A stretch of 64,000 nt of DNA from Dyadobacter diqingensis (GCF_024220585.1 NZ_JAMXKF010000003.1:558001-622000), one strand, 5' to 3'; counted from the stretch's first letter, positions 43,960-52,570 are shown. Program-made: numbers and translations. Notes: generated by a model not told the origin, from the letters alone.

Positions 43960-44367
43960 TTATTGATTAAAAGGATTTTTAACCAAAGAAACTTGTCCGT
44001 TGCCATCTTTTTCATATTTGGCGAGGCAGTTTTTCTGGAATTGCGCATCGAAATTATCGTCTCCCGGAACCAGTGAAACCGGGGCTGGTTTTCCTTCCTG
44101 AAAGAAGAAAACTTTCGTGGTCCCATATTTCGTGTAAGGCATCAGATCGCCGTATTTCTGCATTTCCTCCCAGGGGTCTCCCTGTACCGTGACGGCATAA
44201 ATCCGTACAATCGGGCCTGTATTATTGGGGTTTCGGTATAGCGCAACCTCTTTGAAATTACCCTTCAGATCGTTCACGGTGGGCTGTGAGCTCGAATCAT
44301 AGATAATATAACCAATCAGCACAGCAATAGCAGCTGCGATGATATACTTAACCTGTTTTTCGTTCAT
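43960..44367 (-). CDS. Small membrane-anchored protein of unknown function
   Basis: 135 aa. One N-terminal helix (YIIAAAIAVLIGYIIY, 8-23) anchors a periplasmic domain of about 110 residues. That domain has VALYRNPNNTGPIVRIYAVT and QGDPWEEMQKYGDLMPY. There is no cysteine lipobox, so it is a bitopic membrane protein. No family is recognised. It is located after a large palindrome downstream of cobT and may not belong to the cobalamin unit. Confidence 0.6.
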   Translation of the reverse strand: MNEKQVKYIIAAAIAVLIGYIIYDSSSQPTVNDLKGNFKEVALYRNPNNTGPIVRIYAVTVQGDPWEEMQKYGDLMPYTKYGTTKVFFFQEGKPAPVSLVPGDDNFDAQFQKNCLAKYEKDGNGQVSLVKNPFNQ

Positions 44368-44403
44368 GGTACCTCGTTTGTGAATTAGACAGTGGATCCC
44401 AGC

Positions 44404-44480
44404 GGTACAAAGAGATACACAGACTTTTTTAATTGTCTCTGTGTAATCTCTTTGTACCTCCGTGTACCTCTGTGTAATCT
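44404..44480. repeat. Long inverted repeat after cobT (palindrome family 1)
   Basis: A left arm starting GGTACAAAGAGAT (44404-44424) pairs with a right arm ending in CTCTTTGTACC (44435-44458), allowing a few mismatches; a further partial copy CTCTGTGTAATCT follows. It fills the gap between cobT and the next gene on the minus strand and could terminate cobT transcription. Confidence 0.75.
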
Positions 44481-44499
44481 ATACAATTTAAAATCAAAC

Positions 44500-45507
44500 T
44501 CATTTATCCGACACGCCTGCGCTTTCGAAACTTGCCATTTCGTTTAAAAATGCAACAGCACTTTGCAGCAATGGATAGGCCACAGCGCAGCCTGTTCCTT
44601 CTCCGAGGCGCATGTCCAGGTTTAACAAAGCTTTTACCTGCAAATGTTCCAACAGAAGTGCATGTCCTTTTTCTTCCGACTGATGGCAAAAAACTGCGAA
44701 ATTTTTTATCGAGGGGTTTATCCTGAAGGCACACAAAAATGCAGCCGATGCAATAAATCCATCGACCATCAAAGCCATTTTTTCTTCGGCGGCGGCCAAA
44801 AATGCGCCACACATCATGGCAATTTCAAAACCGCCAAAAGTTTGTAAAACCTGTAACGGATCCGTATTTACTGCTGAATGATTGGCAATCGCCTGGTGAA
44901 GAATATCGATCTTCTTTCGATACTGATCAGGGTTAACGCCCGTTCCTTTTCCTACGCAATCGGCGAGGGGAATTTGCAGGAGTTTGCTCATGATGACCGC
45001 TGCCGAAGAGGTATTTCCAATGCCCATTTCACCAAAACCGATAATATTGGAACCGGTATTACGGATTTCTCGCACAATCTGTTTTCCTTTTTCAATCGCA
45101 GCATGGCACTCTTCCTCCGTCATTGCCGGTTGATGCAGGAAACTTTTGGTACCGTGGCTGATCTTGGCGTCGATCAGTTTTTTATTTGGTTCAAAATCGT
45201 GATCCACACCTGCATCTACCAAAGCGAGCTCAATGCCGTTTTGTCTCGTGAAAACGTTAATCGCTGCGCCGCCGTTGAGGAAATTCAATACCATCTGAAA
45301 GGTAACTTCGGATGGGTAGGCACTGACGCCTTCGCCGGCAATTCCGTGACTCGCCGCAAAAACGACAATGTGTGGTTTTTCTAAAACCGGTGTCAATGTT
45401 TCCTGGATGAGGGCTATTTGCAAAGCCACTTCTTCAAGTTTCCCAAGCGCTCCAAGCGGCTTTGTTTTGGTATTGATTTTATTCTGTATCTGTTCTCGTA
45501 ATGTCAT
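44500..45507 (-). CDS. cobT: Nicotinate-nucleotide-dimethylbenzimidazole phosphoribosyltransferase
   Basis: 335 aa. KTKPLGALGKLEEVALQIA (14-32), VFAASHGIAGEGVSAYPSEV and GEMGIGNTSSAA are diagnostic, and the final segment has GEGTGCAVAYPLL. The catalytic Glu lies in this last block (LGEGTG). CobT forms alpha-ribazole phosphate, the lower ligand of cobalamin. It follows cobU after about 100 bases, most of which is taken up by another palindrome. Confidence 0.96.
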   Translation of the reverse strand: MTLREQIQNKINTKTKPLGALGKLEEVALQIALIQETLTPVLEKPHIVVFAASHGIAGEGVSAYPSEVTFQMVLNFLNGGAAINVFTRQNGIELALVDAGVDHDFEPNKKLIDAKISHGTKSFLHQPAMTEEECHAAIEKGKQIVREIRNTGSNIIGFGEMGIGNTSSAAVIMSKLLQIPLADCVGKGTGVNPDQYRKKIDILHQAIANHSAVNTDPLQVLQTFGGFEIAMMCGAFLAAAEEKMALMVDGFIASAAFLCAFRINPSIKNFAVFCHQSEEKGHALLLEHLQVKALLNLDMRLGEGTGCAVAYPLLQSAVAFLNEMASFESAGVSDK

Positions 45508-45522
45508 ATTGTCTATTTGCTA

Positions 45523-45622
45523 AGGTTACACAGAGCGGACGCCGCGCGGGGGAACAGAGATTAAATATTTATAAAAAACTCTGTGAAGCTCTTTTTTCCT
45601 CCGCGGGTTCTCAGTGTAACCT
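45523..45622. repeat. Inverted repeat between cobU and cobT (palindrome family 2)
   Basis: Outer arms GGTTACAC (45524-45531) and GTGTAACC (45614-45621); inside, CCGCG-rich blocks and ACAGAG/CTCTGT pair again. The CACAGAG/CTCTGTG words are shared with the palindrome at 44404. Its right end overlaps the last codons of cobU. Confidence 0.7.
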
Positions 45623-46126
45623 ATTTTTTAAATTTAGTGCAAGCCCGGATACCATCAAGATGGCTTCTTCGGCTTTACTCGCCACATATTGATTTGCCCA
45701 GCCTTGTAAATCTGTAAACTTTCTGCCAATTTCGGTATCGGCGTGCACACCCATTCCGATTTCGTTGGAAATGATGATGAATGTGCCTGAAAGCTCTGTT
45801 AACGCGTCAATTTCCTCTTTGAAAGCGGTCAAAGAATCGTCAATATTATTCTCAAAGGCGACGAACAGATTGGTAAGCCAAAGTGTTACGCAGTCTATCA
45901 CGACAACTTTATTCTCGATCGGGAGTTTATGGATATTGGTTTCGGATTCGTAGGTTGTCCACTCGGGGCCACGCTCGTTTTTGTGCAGCTGCACACGCTC
46001 CGCGAAGTTGTCGTCCCAGATGTGGGCAGTGGCAACATAAACCGGGGTGTTGGTCAGTTGTTGCGCTTTTTCCTGTGCAAAGCGACTTTTTCCGCTACGT
46101 GCGCCTCCGGTGATGTAAATGATCAT
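45611..46126 (-). CDS. cobU: Bifunctional adenosylcobinamide kinase / GTP:adenosylcobinamide-phosphate guanylyltransferase
   Basis: 171 aa from the ATG at 46126, which overlaps the stop of the adenosyltransferase gene by ATGA; a start 15 codons earlier would lie deeper in that gene. The P-loop GGARSGKS is at 7-14. ATAHIWDDNFAERVQLHKNE carries the guanylylated histidine region, and VTLWLTNLF and SNEIGMGV are the other CobU signatures. It phosphorylates and then activates cobinamide with GMP, a salvage step. Confidence 0.95.
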   Translation of the reverse strand: MIIYITGGARSGKSRFAQEKAQQLTNTPVYVATAHIWDDNFAERVQLHKNERGPEWTTYESETNIHKLPIENKVVVIDCVTLWLTNLFVAFENNIDDSLTAFKEEIDALTELSGTFIIISNEIGMGVHADTEIGRKFTDLQGWANQYVASKAEEAILMVSGLALNLKNRLH

Positions 46127-46707
46127 TTTTCTTCCGGTGTTTTGAAACGTTTGTAAAGGAATAGCTGCCATTTTTCTTCCGCTACGCCGGCTTTGTCCAT
46201 TTCAGCTCTTGCCAATGTAAAAAACAGGTCGGATAAGCGGTTGATATATGCCGGAATCGCTTCATGAACCGTGTCCGTTTTGATCAGGGAAACAAGCCGG
46301 CGCTCTCCTCTGCGCATTTGCGTACGGGCCAGATGGCACAAAGCCGAAACCTCATTTCCGCCAGGTAACAGAAAATAATCTGATGGTGAAGTCATTTCCG
46401 ATTCAAGCGTGTCAATCCAGATTTCACAAAACTCCGCTCCGTCTTCGGGCATCGGATTTTTGTTTTCTTTTTTAGCATCCGAAGGACGTGCCAAATGTGA
46501 CATCATGTCCATAAGGTCTTTTTGGATCTTATGCAGGTTTGGCTGCCATGCATGGTCGTTGCCCAATTTAACGCGAAGTAATCCAATGGTGGAATTGGCT
46601 TCGTCGAGTGTGCCGATGCATTCGATCCGTACATCATCTTTGGAAACGCGGCTTCCGCCAAATAACCCTGTTGTCCCCTTATCGCCCTTTTTGGTATATA
46701 TTTTCAC
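46123..46707 (-). CDS. pduO: PduO-type ATP:cob(I)alamin adenosyltransferase
   Basis: 194 aa from a GTG start. The family motif YTKKGDKGTTGLFGG (4-18) is the ATP-binding loop. IGTLDEANSTIGLLR and RRGERRLVSL (the R-R-x-E-R region) complete the signature of the helical-bundle enzyme. It places the 5'-deoxyadenosyl group on reduced cobalt. It lies 11 bases after btuD and is coupled to cobU, so uptake, adenosylation and activation are in one unit. Confidence 0.95.
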   Translation of the reverse strand: MKIYTKKGDKGTTGLFGGSRVSKDDVRIECIGTLDEANSTIGLLRVKLGNDHAWQPNLHKIQKDLMDMMSHLARPSDAKKENKNPMPEDGAEFCEIWIDTLESEMTSPSDYFLLPGGNEVSALCHLARTQMRRGERRLVSLIKTDTVHEAIPAYINRLSDLFFTLARAEMDKAGVAEEKWQLFLYKRFKTPEEK

Positions 46708-46718
46708 TGTAAGAAATG

Positions 46719-47750
46719 TTAAATTTTATTGATTTTGATGGTTTGCAGCGCCGTAAGGAGGTCGCTGATATTGGAATATTGCGTTGTTGTAGCATTACTG
46801 TCAAATGTCCAGACCGGAATTCCTGTCTGCTCCGACACTTCAATGGTATAAGGTAGTGCACGGTTATCGGCTACGACAAAATCTTCACGCTGTAAGGCTC
46901 GTTTGGTCCAGAAAACAAGATTGGCGTCTCCCGTCAGATGGATGGCTGTTGAGGAGGCTTCTTTGTGAATGGTGAACGTGCCTGTATTTCTGTCAAAATG
47001 GAAGCCGTTTTTGATGAAAGCAGCCTCGAAGCTTCCGTTTAGAACAAGATCTTCGGGTGCACCCGTGATCATTTTTCCATCGGGTTTCATAAGCCACAGC
47101 TTATCGGCTGCCTGCAAAGCCAGATCGAGTTCGTGAGTGGAAAGTAAAATCGCTTTATTGGTTTGCCTCGATAGATTATGGAGAAGCCGCATCATTTCCA
47201 CACGGTTTGGTAAATCCAGATGCGCCGTCGGTTCGTCAAGCAAAATCAGTTTGGTGTCCTGGGCCAGTGCGCGGGCTAACATTACCTTTTGCCTTTCTCC
47301 ATCACTCAGCTCATTCATGCGACGACCGGCGTATCGAACCGTGTCGGTTGCTTCCATCGCCCAACTGATTTTGGCTTTGTCCAAATCCGCCAGCGTTCCA
47401 AGCCAGCCTGTGTAAGGCGTGCGGCCGAGTGCTACCAGTTCGTTGACGGTTAAATTTCCTGCTTCGATTCTCTCGGTTAATACCAGACTCAATTTTTGGG
47501 CAAGATCAACCGGTTTAAGGTCAGAAAGCGATTTGCCATCCAGAATAACTGCACCGGATAAGGCTGGTTGCAGTCCGGAAAGCGTGCGCATCAAAGTAGA
47601 TTTTCCTGCACCATTCGGACCTAACAAACAAACCAGCTGTCCTGGCCATAAATCAAGATTCAGAGATGTCGAGATGGATTTACTTTCGGTCTTTCCTGTC
47701 TTATAACCAATGGTCAGATCGCGGGCTGTGAGTAACGGTTGTGCGTTCAT
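46719..47750 (-). CDS. btuD: Cobalamin/corrinoid ABC transporter, ATP-binding subunit with C-terminal extension
   Basis: 343 aa, longer than the roughly 250-260 usual for BtuD/FecE proteins. Walker A GPNGAGKST (44-52), signature LSDGE (148-152), Walker B LILLDEP (168-174) and H206 are intact. Residues about 265-343 form an added domain (TGDANLVFWTKRALQRED, ADNRALPYTIEVSEQTG, IPVWTFDS) that I do not recognise. It could sense ligand or load state. It overlaps the permease gene by 4 bases. Confidence 0.9.
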   Translation of the reverse strand: MNAQPLLTARDLTIGYKTGKTESKSISTSLNLDLWPGQLVCLLGPNGAGKSTLMRTLSGLQPALSGAVILDGKSLSDLKPVDLAQKLSLVLTERIEAGNLTVNELVALGRTPYTGWLGTLADLDKAKISWAMEATDTVRYAGRRMNELSDGERQKVMLARALAQDTKLILLDEPTAHLDLPNRVEMMRLLHNLSRQTNKAILLSTHELDLALQAADKLWLMKPDGKMITGAPEDLVLNGSFEAAFIKNGFHFDRNTGTFTIHKEASSTAIHLTGDANLVFWTKRALQREDFVVADNRALPYTIEVSEQTGIPVWTFDSNATTTQYSNISDLLTALQTIKINKI

Positions 47751-48811
47751 GAGAAGGAAGAACGTAAATTATTACGACTAACGATTACCCAAATCACGAC
47801 TGGCGCGCCCAGTAAAGAGGTGACCACATTAATGGGTAAAACCGTTTGTGAGCCCGGCATTTGCGCAATAATATCGCAAATTAACATAAGCACAGTTCCT
47901 ACCAGACAAGTGCAGGGAATTAAAATACGGTGATCAGAAGTGCCCAATAATGAACGGGTGATATGTGGAATGGCAATGCCTACAAAACCAATCGGTCCGC
48001 AAAATGCCGTGATGCTGCCTGTCAGCAAACTTGTACTTGCCATGATAATAAGGCGGGTTTTACCGACAGTCAGGCCCATGCTGCGCGCATAATTTTCGCC
48101 CAGCAACATGGCATTTAACGCTTTGGAAGACGAAAAAGCAATGAGCAGGCCAACAGCGACTACGCCGGAAAGTACGTACAAATGGTATTGAACAATACCG
48201 CCAAGCGAACCGAAAGTCCAGAGGATGTATTCCTGCAACTGCTCAGGCTGGCTGAAATATTGCCAGATGCTGATTACGGAAACCGTGATTGTTCCCACCA
48301 TAACGCCCACAATCAGCAAAATAACATTGTCTTTGATGCGGCCGGCAATCAGCAAAACCATGGACAAAACAAGTGCTGCACCGAGGGATGCCATCACTAC
48401 GATCAGCCAGCTTCCCGAAATACCCAGCTGTCGGATTGCGTAGATACTTGCGCTGCTTCCGCCTGTTAGCATAACCGCCGCAACGCCCAGTGCGGCCCCT
48501 GCGGTTATCCCCAATTCTGATGGTCCAGCCAGGGGGTTTCGGAATAAAGTCTGCATTTGGAGGCCGCTAACGGATAAACCGCAGCCAACAATAACTGCTG
48601 TAATTGCTTTCGGCAGACGGATCTTTTCAACAATGAACAGCCATGCGGTCGTATCGGATTCTCCCAAAAACACGATTCTTGCCACCTCATCAAAAGGAAT
48701 CCGAACGGATCCCAGCATGATATCCAGCAGAAAAAAAAGTACAGCCAGAATCACCAGGCCGATAACAATCAGCTGACGGGAATTTGAAGAAGATGGGGTG
48801 AAAAGAGGCAT
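47747..48811 (-). CDS. btuC: Cobalamin/corrinoid ABC transporter, permease (FecCD/BtuC family)
   Basis: 354 aa from the ATG at 48811 (a TTG two codons earlier is unlikely). About ten helices. The signature GLQMQTLFRNPLAGPSELGI and GFVGIAIPHITR (coupling region) identify the FecCD family, which imports cobalamin, haem or ferric siderophores. Corrinoid transport is inferred from the riboswitch and the co-operonic cobalamin genes. Confidence 0.92.
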   Translation of the reverse strand: MPLFTPSSSNSRQLIVIGLVILAVLFFLLDIMLGSVRIPFDEVARIVFLGESDTTAWLFIVEKIRLPKAITAVIVGCGLSVSGLQMQTLFRNPLAGPSELGITAGAALGVAAVMLTGGSSASIYAIRQLGISGSWLIVVMASLGAALVLSMVLLIAGRIKDNVILLIVGVMVGTITVSVISIWQYFSQPEQLQEYILWTFGSLGGIVQYHLYVLSGVVAVGLLIAFSSSKALNAMLLGENYARSMGLTVGKTRLIIMASTSLLTGSITAFCGPIGFVGIAIPHITRSLLGTSDHRILIPCTCLVGTVLMLICDIIAQMPGSQTVLPINVVTSLLGAPVVIWVIVSRNNLRSSFS

Positions 48812-48884
48812 GGACAAATAAATTACAAAAGGTAGTTACGATTAAAACTTTAAACGTCAAAGCCGGGGCGGCGGCCGACAATTA

Positions 48885-50126
48885 CTATTTCACCTGCTTG
48901 TAATATACCAGTTCATGTTCGGGCAGCAATTCCGGATGTAGTATCTTGATCAGATCGGATAACACAATCTGAGGGTTTACAGCACCGGATTCCCAGTAAT
49001 CATTGGAGCCACGACTGTTTACACGTTTATTATAACTGTAAATCTGCCCCGATTTATAGGCTTTGAAATCAGTGTAACGCGGATCTTTCGCCAGTATCTC
49101 CTTTTTGTTATCATAGTTGCTGATCCCGACATTCAGCCAAAAATCTGCCGTAAGCGCCACCGGATAAACTGCCTCAAAGTTCAGTGGCAGACTTCCCGTA
49201 GCCTTGGTATTATTCCAATGATAAGCCGCACCCGCGTCACGAAAAAACTGGGCCATGTAACTATTCCCATTTGGCACAAACCAGGAATCTTTGGAATTCA
49301 TGCCGGTGATTATGCTTGGTTTCGTTTTAACTTTTTGGGACAGCGCAGCAAGCCTTTTGTATTCATCCTCCATCTTTGCAAATTTCTTGTAGACAAAATC
49401 TTCACGGTTCAGGAGCGCAGCCAAAAGCTTAACCCATTCGGCACGACCCAACGGTGTCGTTTCTACCCATTCGGAATTGATAAGTACAGGGATTCCGGCG
49501 GCATTCAATGTTGTGTAACGTTCCATTTTAGAAACAGGACTGCCGGTAGTCATGACCAGATCAGGATGCATTGTGATCAGCTTCTCTTCATTTAATCCCT
49601 GATCTTTTCCCACTTCCACTATTTTACCGGCATCAATTTGCCTGATAATCTCGGGATTTGAGACATATTTCAGGTTACCTAAACCAGTCACAATTTTTTC
49701 TTCTCCCAAAACGCCAACCAGGCCAATGTGCATGGAGGACATCGCAACCAGACTTCGGATGGGGATTTCAATAAACTGGCTGTTTGGATAACCTTTCGGC
49801 TTTTTGGTGCCGCGTTGAAGCAAAACATACTTGGCGGTGTCGGTGCTTTTTTCAAAAGGACTTAAAATGTTGATAACCTTGTAATTTTCATGGTATTCAA
49901 TCGTAAAACCTTTGGCGTGACGAATCTGGATTTTTTCAGAGAAATAATCCTTGCCGGATGAGGCTGTTTCCGCACTTTCAGTGAGATTGGAGGAACTTCC
50001 GCATCCTGTTAAAAACAATACGGGGATAAGAAATAAGGCCGCAAAACGGGCAGCAATGGATAAACGGGAAGGACACGCAAAGGCATTGCGAACTTCCTGG
50101 ATGGAGGTTTTCTGTTTTTTTGTCAT
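48885..50126 (-). CDS. btuF: Corrinoid ABC transporter, substrate-binding lipoprotein (BtuF-like)
   Basis: 413 aa, longer than E. coli BtuF (266). The lipobox LFLTGC makes C42 the lipid anchor; a basic 30-residue stretch precedes the hydrophobic core, an unusually long signal. The periplasmic-binding fold has ALVAMSSMHIGLVGVLG-like first-lobe residues (VAMSSMHIGLVGVLG), LITMHPDLVMTTG and the helix linker. W and Y residues of the second lobe may contact the corrin. It is the first gene after the riboswitch and thus directly controlled. Confidence 0.88.
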   Translation of the reverse strand: MTKKQKTSIQEVRNAFACPSRLSIAARFAALFLIPVLFLTGCGSSSNLTESAETASSGKDYFSEKIQIRHAKGFTIEYHENYKVINILSPFEKSTDTAKYVLLQRGTKKPKGYPNSQFIEIPIRSLVAMSSMHIGLVGVLGEEKIVTGLGNLKYVSNPEIIRQIDAGKIVEVGKDQGLNEEKLITMHPDLVMTTGSPVSKMERYTTLNAAGIPVLINSEWVETTPLGRAEWVKLLAALLNREDFVYKKFAKMEDEYKRLAALSQKVKTKPSIITGMNSKDSWFVPNGNSYMAQFFRDAGAAYHWNNTKATGSLPLNFEAVYPVALTADFWLNVGISNYDNKKEILAKDPRYTDFKAYKSGQIYSYNKRVNSRGSNDYWESGAVNPQIVLSDLIKILHPELLPEHELVYYKQVK

Positions 50127-50137
50127 TTGTGCTACTA

Positions 50138-50155
50138 GCCTTTCTTCCGAAAGCC
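50138..50155 (-). promoter_or_regulatory. Short hairpin at the btuF translation start, likely expression platform
   Basis: On the minus strand CTTTC and GAAAG pair around GGAA, ending about 14 bases before the btuF ATG. There is no T-tract, so control is more likely at translation start than by transcription termination. Confidence 0.45.
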
Positions 50156-50169
50156 GTGAGTATTAAGTG

Positions 50170-50420
50170 AATAAGGCAGGTCTTCTGACTCGTTCCATAT
50201 CTGACGCCTTCCCGGGGGCAATTTTGAATGATAGAATGAAGGAATGATTGAATAGCTGGCTTTGCGGCCGTCATTCACGCATTTTGTCATTCAACAATTC
50301 AAACATTGTTCTGCCCAGTGGCAATTGTCATGAATGTTTGGATGAACTTACAGCAGCGGAGACTGTTCCGGACTTACACCGGTATTCCCTTTTAAAGTAA
50401 ACGGCTAATTTTAACCCCGG
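50170..50420 (-). ncRNA. Cobalamin riboswitch upstream of btuF
   Basis: Read on the minus strand: AAAAGGGAATACCGGTGTAA, GTCCGGAACAG, CGCTGCTGTAAG (the B12-box region) and, near the 3' end, GAGTCAGAAGACCTGCC. These are the conserved blocks of the cobalamin aptamer in the correct order and spacing. Between them (50226-50310) is an unusually long arm built from repeated GAATGA and TCATTC units that can pair with each other. High cobalamin should reduce expression of btuF, btuC, btuD, pduO, cobU and cobT. Confidence 0.94.
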
Positions 50421-50512
50421 TTACTACCTGATGACTGCAAAACTACTAAGATTTGTGTCGGCGTTGACGATTTGCCGAAATAAATCTAGTGTTGGGTTTG
50501 AAGTGGAATCGC

Positions 50513-51043
50513 TTATTTTAACTTTTCCAGAATAAATTCTACTCTGTTTTCTACGGGAAAAAGCGGGAGTTCTATGAGTTGATAACCTGCCGAAAGATAG
50601 GTTTCAGCAAGCGCATGATAAAGTTTTGAAGCCTCCTCGAAAGTTTGCCAACGTTCGGCATCATTGACGTAAATATTTTCCCAGGGCGGAGCCATGAAAA
50701 CGTAAGGATGGTAAGGATAGGTTTCGAGCGCTCTTTGTTGTCGGTCACTTATTTCGAGCTTCCCCACTTTCAGGTAGGCAACGATATCGGGAATTCCCCG
50801 GTCGAAGAAGGTATATTGGCTGGATAGGGCGGCCTTTTTAAATTCAAAGATCATGCGTTCGAGCGCGAGATCGGCAAAAGAAGCGAGGTTTTTCCAGGGA
50901 AGACTATCGGTATCCAGCGCCACCTGTTCCCGAATCAGCTGACGTGAAATTTCATCGGAACAATTAAATCCTTTTTCTTTTAAAGCTTCAAGCAAGGTAG
51001 TTTTTCCAGATCCCGGCCCGCCGGAGATAATAATTGCGTTCAT
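50513..51043 (-). CDS. AAA-type P-loop ATPase/kinase-like protein
   Basis: 176 aa. The P-loop ISGGPGSGKTT is at 6-16. SDEISRQLIREQ and FFDRGIPDIVAYL, with D-R-G like a nucleoside-kinase substrate site, identify the small AAA_28/NadR-like group. These may phosphorylate a small molecule. It lies just upstream of the riboswitch and 594 bases from cbiB in the same orientation, so a cobalamin role is only possible. The substrate is unknown. Confidence 0.8.
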   Translation of the reverse strand: MNAIIISGGPGSGKTTLLEALKEKGFNCSDEISRQLIREQVALDTDSLPWKNLASFADLALERMIFEFKKAALSSQYTFFDRGIPDIVAYLKVGKLEISDRQQRALETYPYHPYVFMAPPWENIYVNDAERWQTFEEASKLYHALAETYLSAGYQLIELPLFPVENRVEFILEKLK

Positions 51044-51121
51044 AGAAGGGCAAAATTACCAAATGAATTGTGTTTTTGGCAATACCGATGATTTGTCGGG
51101 ATCGAAATGGTGAGTGTTTTC

Positions 51122-51237
51122 ACGAAACGTTCCTATCGGAACGAGAAAATTGTCGGTTATCCGATCATTTCTACCTACGAAATCTGCCTACGGCATAGGA
51201 TTGTGGTATAATTGAATTTTTTAAGATTGGTGTTATT
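51122..51237. repeat. Hairpin-bearing repeat, copy 1
   Basis: A 116-base block nearly identical to 51265-51381. It contains hairpin CGTTCC-TATC-GGAACG (51128-51143) and TGCC-TAC-GGCA (51185-51195), then ATTGTGG and TTAAGAT..GGTGTTATT. Confidence 0.85.
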
Positions 51238-51264
51238 GTATGACGATCGTGACGGTATATTTTT

Positions 51265-51381
51265 ACGAAATGTTCCTCTCGGAACGAGGAAATTGTCGGT
51301 TATCCAATCATTTCTACCCACGAAATCTGCCTACGGCATAGGGATTGTGGTGTGATTGAATTGTTTAAGATAGGTGTTATT
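51265..51381. repeat. Hairpin-bearing repeat, copy 2
   Basis: Second copy, 143 bases downstream of the first by start position. The first hairpin keeps its stem GTTCC/GGAAC while the loop changes from TATC to TCTC. The second hairpin is unchanged. Confidence 0.85.
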
Positions 51382-51483
51382 TTTTGTCAGGCAGCGGTGG
51401 ATTTTTCATGAATAAGCGCATTTGATTTACGGCCATGATGATGATTTTATCAAAAGTTTTCCGTCTAAGACGGGAGCTTTTAC

Positions 51484-51551
51484 ATGTGCCATCGGCACAT
51501 TTGGTAGGTAGCAAAGATGATATTTACCGGGAAAGCGTTCCATAGGAACGC
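51484..51551. repeat. Two further short perfect hairpins
   Basis: ATGTGCC-ATC-GGCACAT (51484-51500) and GCGTTCC-ATA-GGAACGC (51535-51551), both with 7-base stems and 3-base loops. They share the ...CC-(3-4 bases)-GG... design with the hairpins in the two 116-base copies. Confidence 0.8.
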
Positions 51552-51637
51552 CTGGTGTTCTTTTGGTAGCGGTTCATTGTTGTTAAGATTTGCTTTGTCC
51601 CACAAGAGATAAACCCAATAATCGAAAAAATTAATTG

Positions 51638-52570
51638 TCAAAGACAATAACAAACAATAATCACCAGGATCATCAAAAAACAGGTTTTGTGGTTAATCCA
51701 GACTACTTTCTCAATTTCCTTTGCGTCAATAATTCTGTCATTTTTTCCGATAAATGGTTTTTCGACCAACACACCGTGATAGATATTAGGACCACCAAAA
51801 CGGCAATCCATAATGCCAGCGAGTGCTGATTCCGGGTAACCCGCATTAGGACTTTTATGCAGGTTGCCATATTTTAAAATGAATTGAAAACCATGATAAC
51901 TGCCAGTTACGAGAACCATAATAACGGCCGTAATACGGGCGGGAATGAAATTGGCAACATCGTCCAGTCTGGCAGCAAACTTTCCGAATTGTTCATATTT
52001 TTCGCTCCTGTAACCAATCATCGAATCCATCGTGTTGATCATCTTGTACGTCATCATCGCAGGAATTCCTCCCAAGGCGTAGAAAAACAGTGGCGCAATG
52101 ACACCGTCGCTCAGGTTTTCCGACATGGTTTCCAACACGGCAATCCTGATTTGCTGCGCAGTTAACTGAGCGGTATCTCTTCCTACAATTCGGGACAATT
52201 GCTTTCTTCCAGCTTCCAGCCCATCTTTTTCCAGTACCCGAAATACATTACGGCCTTCCGTGATCAGTGCATTGTTCGCCAGTCCATACCATACCCAAAT
52301 GCTGTTGACCGCGATAAATAACCACGAATTAATGGAGAGGAGTGCATCGTTAAGGAAGTGAAAAAACAGATAAGTTGCCAGGCATAATGTTACAGCAAGG
52401 AGCAACCCTTTTAAAAATCGATGCGTACTTTTATTCAGCCATTTATCACCTGCGGCAATGGCATTTCCAAAAACTCTGACCGGGTGAGGCCAGTTATCCG
52501 GGTCACCAATGATCAGGTCCAGGATATATCCCATAACCAAAGGAATGATGATCAGCAAAGATTTTTCCAT
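51638..52570 (-). CDS. cbiB: Adenosylcobinamide-phosphate synthase
   Basis: 310 aa, membrane protein. GYILDLIIGDPDNWPHPVR (15-33) is the CbiB signature, and the later block SDGVIAPLFFYALGGIPAM with AYKMINTMDSMIGYR-type sequence (TYKMINTMDSMIGY) is equally typical. It attaches aminopropanol (or its phosphate) to adenosylcobyric acid. The last residues are hydrophobic. It overlaps the upstream aminotransferase gene by 19 bases. Confidence 0.95.
   Translation of the reverse strand: MEKSLLIIIPLVMGYILDLIIGDPDNWPHPVRVFGNAIAAGDKWLNKSTHRFLKGLLLAVTLCLATYLFFHFLNDALLSINSWLFIAVNSIWVWYGLANNALITEGRNVFRVLEKDGLEAGRKQLSRIVGRDTAQLTAQQIRIAVLETMSENLSDGVIAPLFFYALGGIPAMMTYKMINTMDSMIGYRSEKYEQFGKFAARLDDVANFIPARITAVIMVLVTGSYHGFQFILKYGNLHKSPNAGYPESALAGIMDCRFGGPNIYHGVLVEKPFIGKNDRIIDAKEIEKVVWINHKTCFLMILVIIVCYCL

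Larger units (their letters stand above)
51044..51637. other. Repeat-rich intergenic region
   Basis: No gene. Nearly all of it is made of a 116-base block present twice and a series of short perfect hairpins, annotated separately. It lies between cbiB and the AAA gene, both on the minus strand. Confidence 0.7.

Noticed and set aside
51122..51551. CRISPR array
   Set aside because: Two long copies 143 bases apart with internal hairpins; no short regular repeats, no unique spacers and no cas genes.
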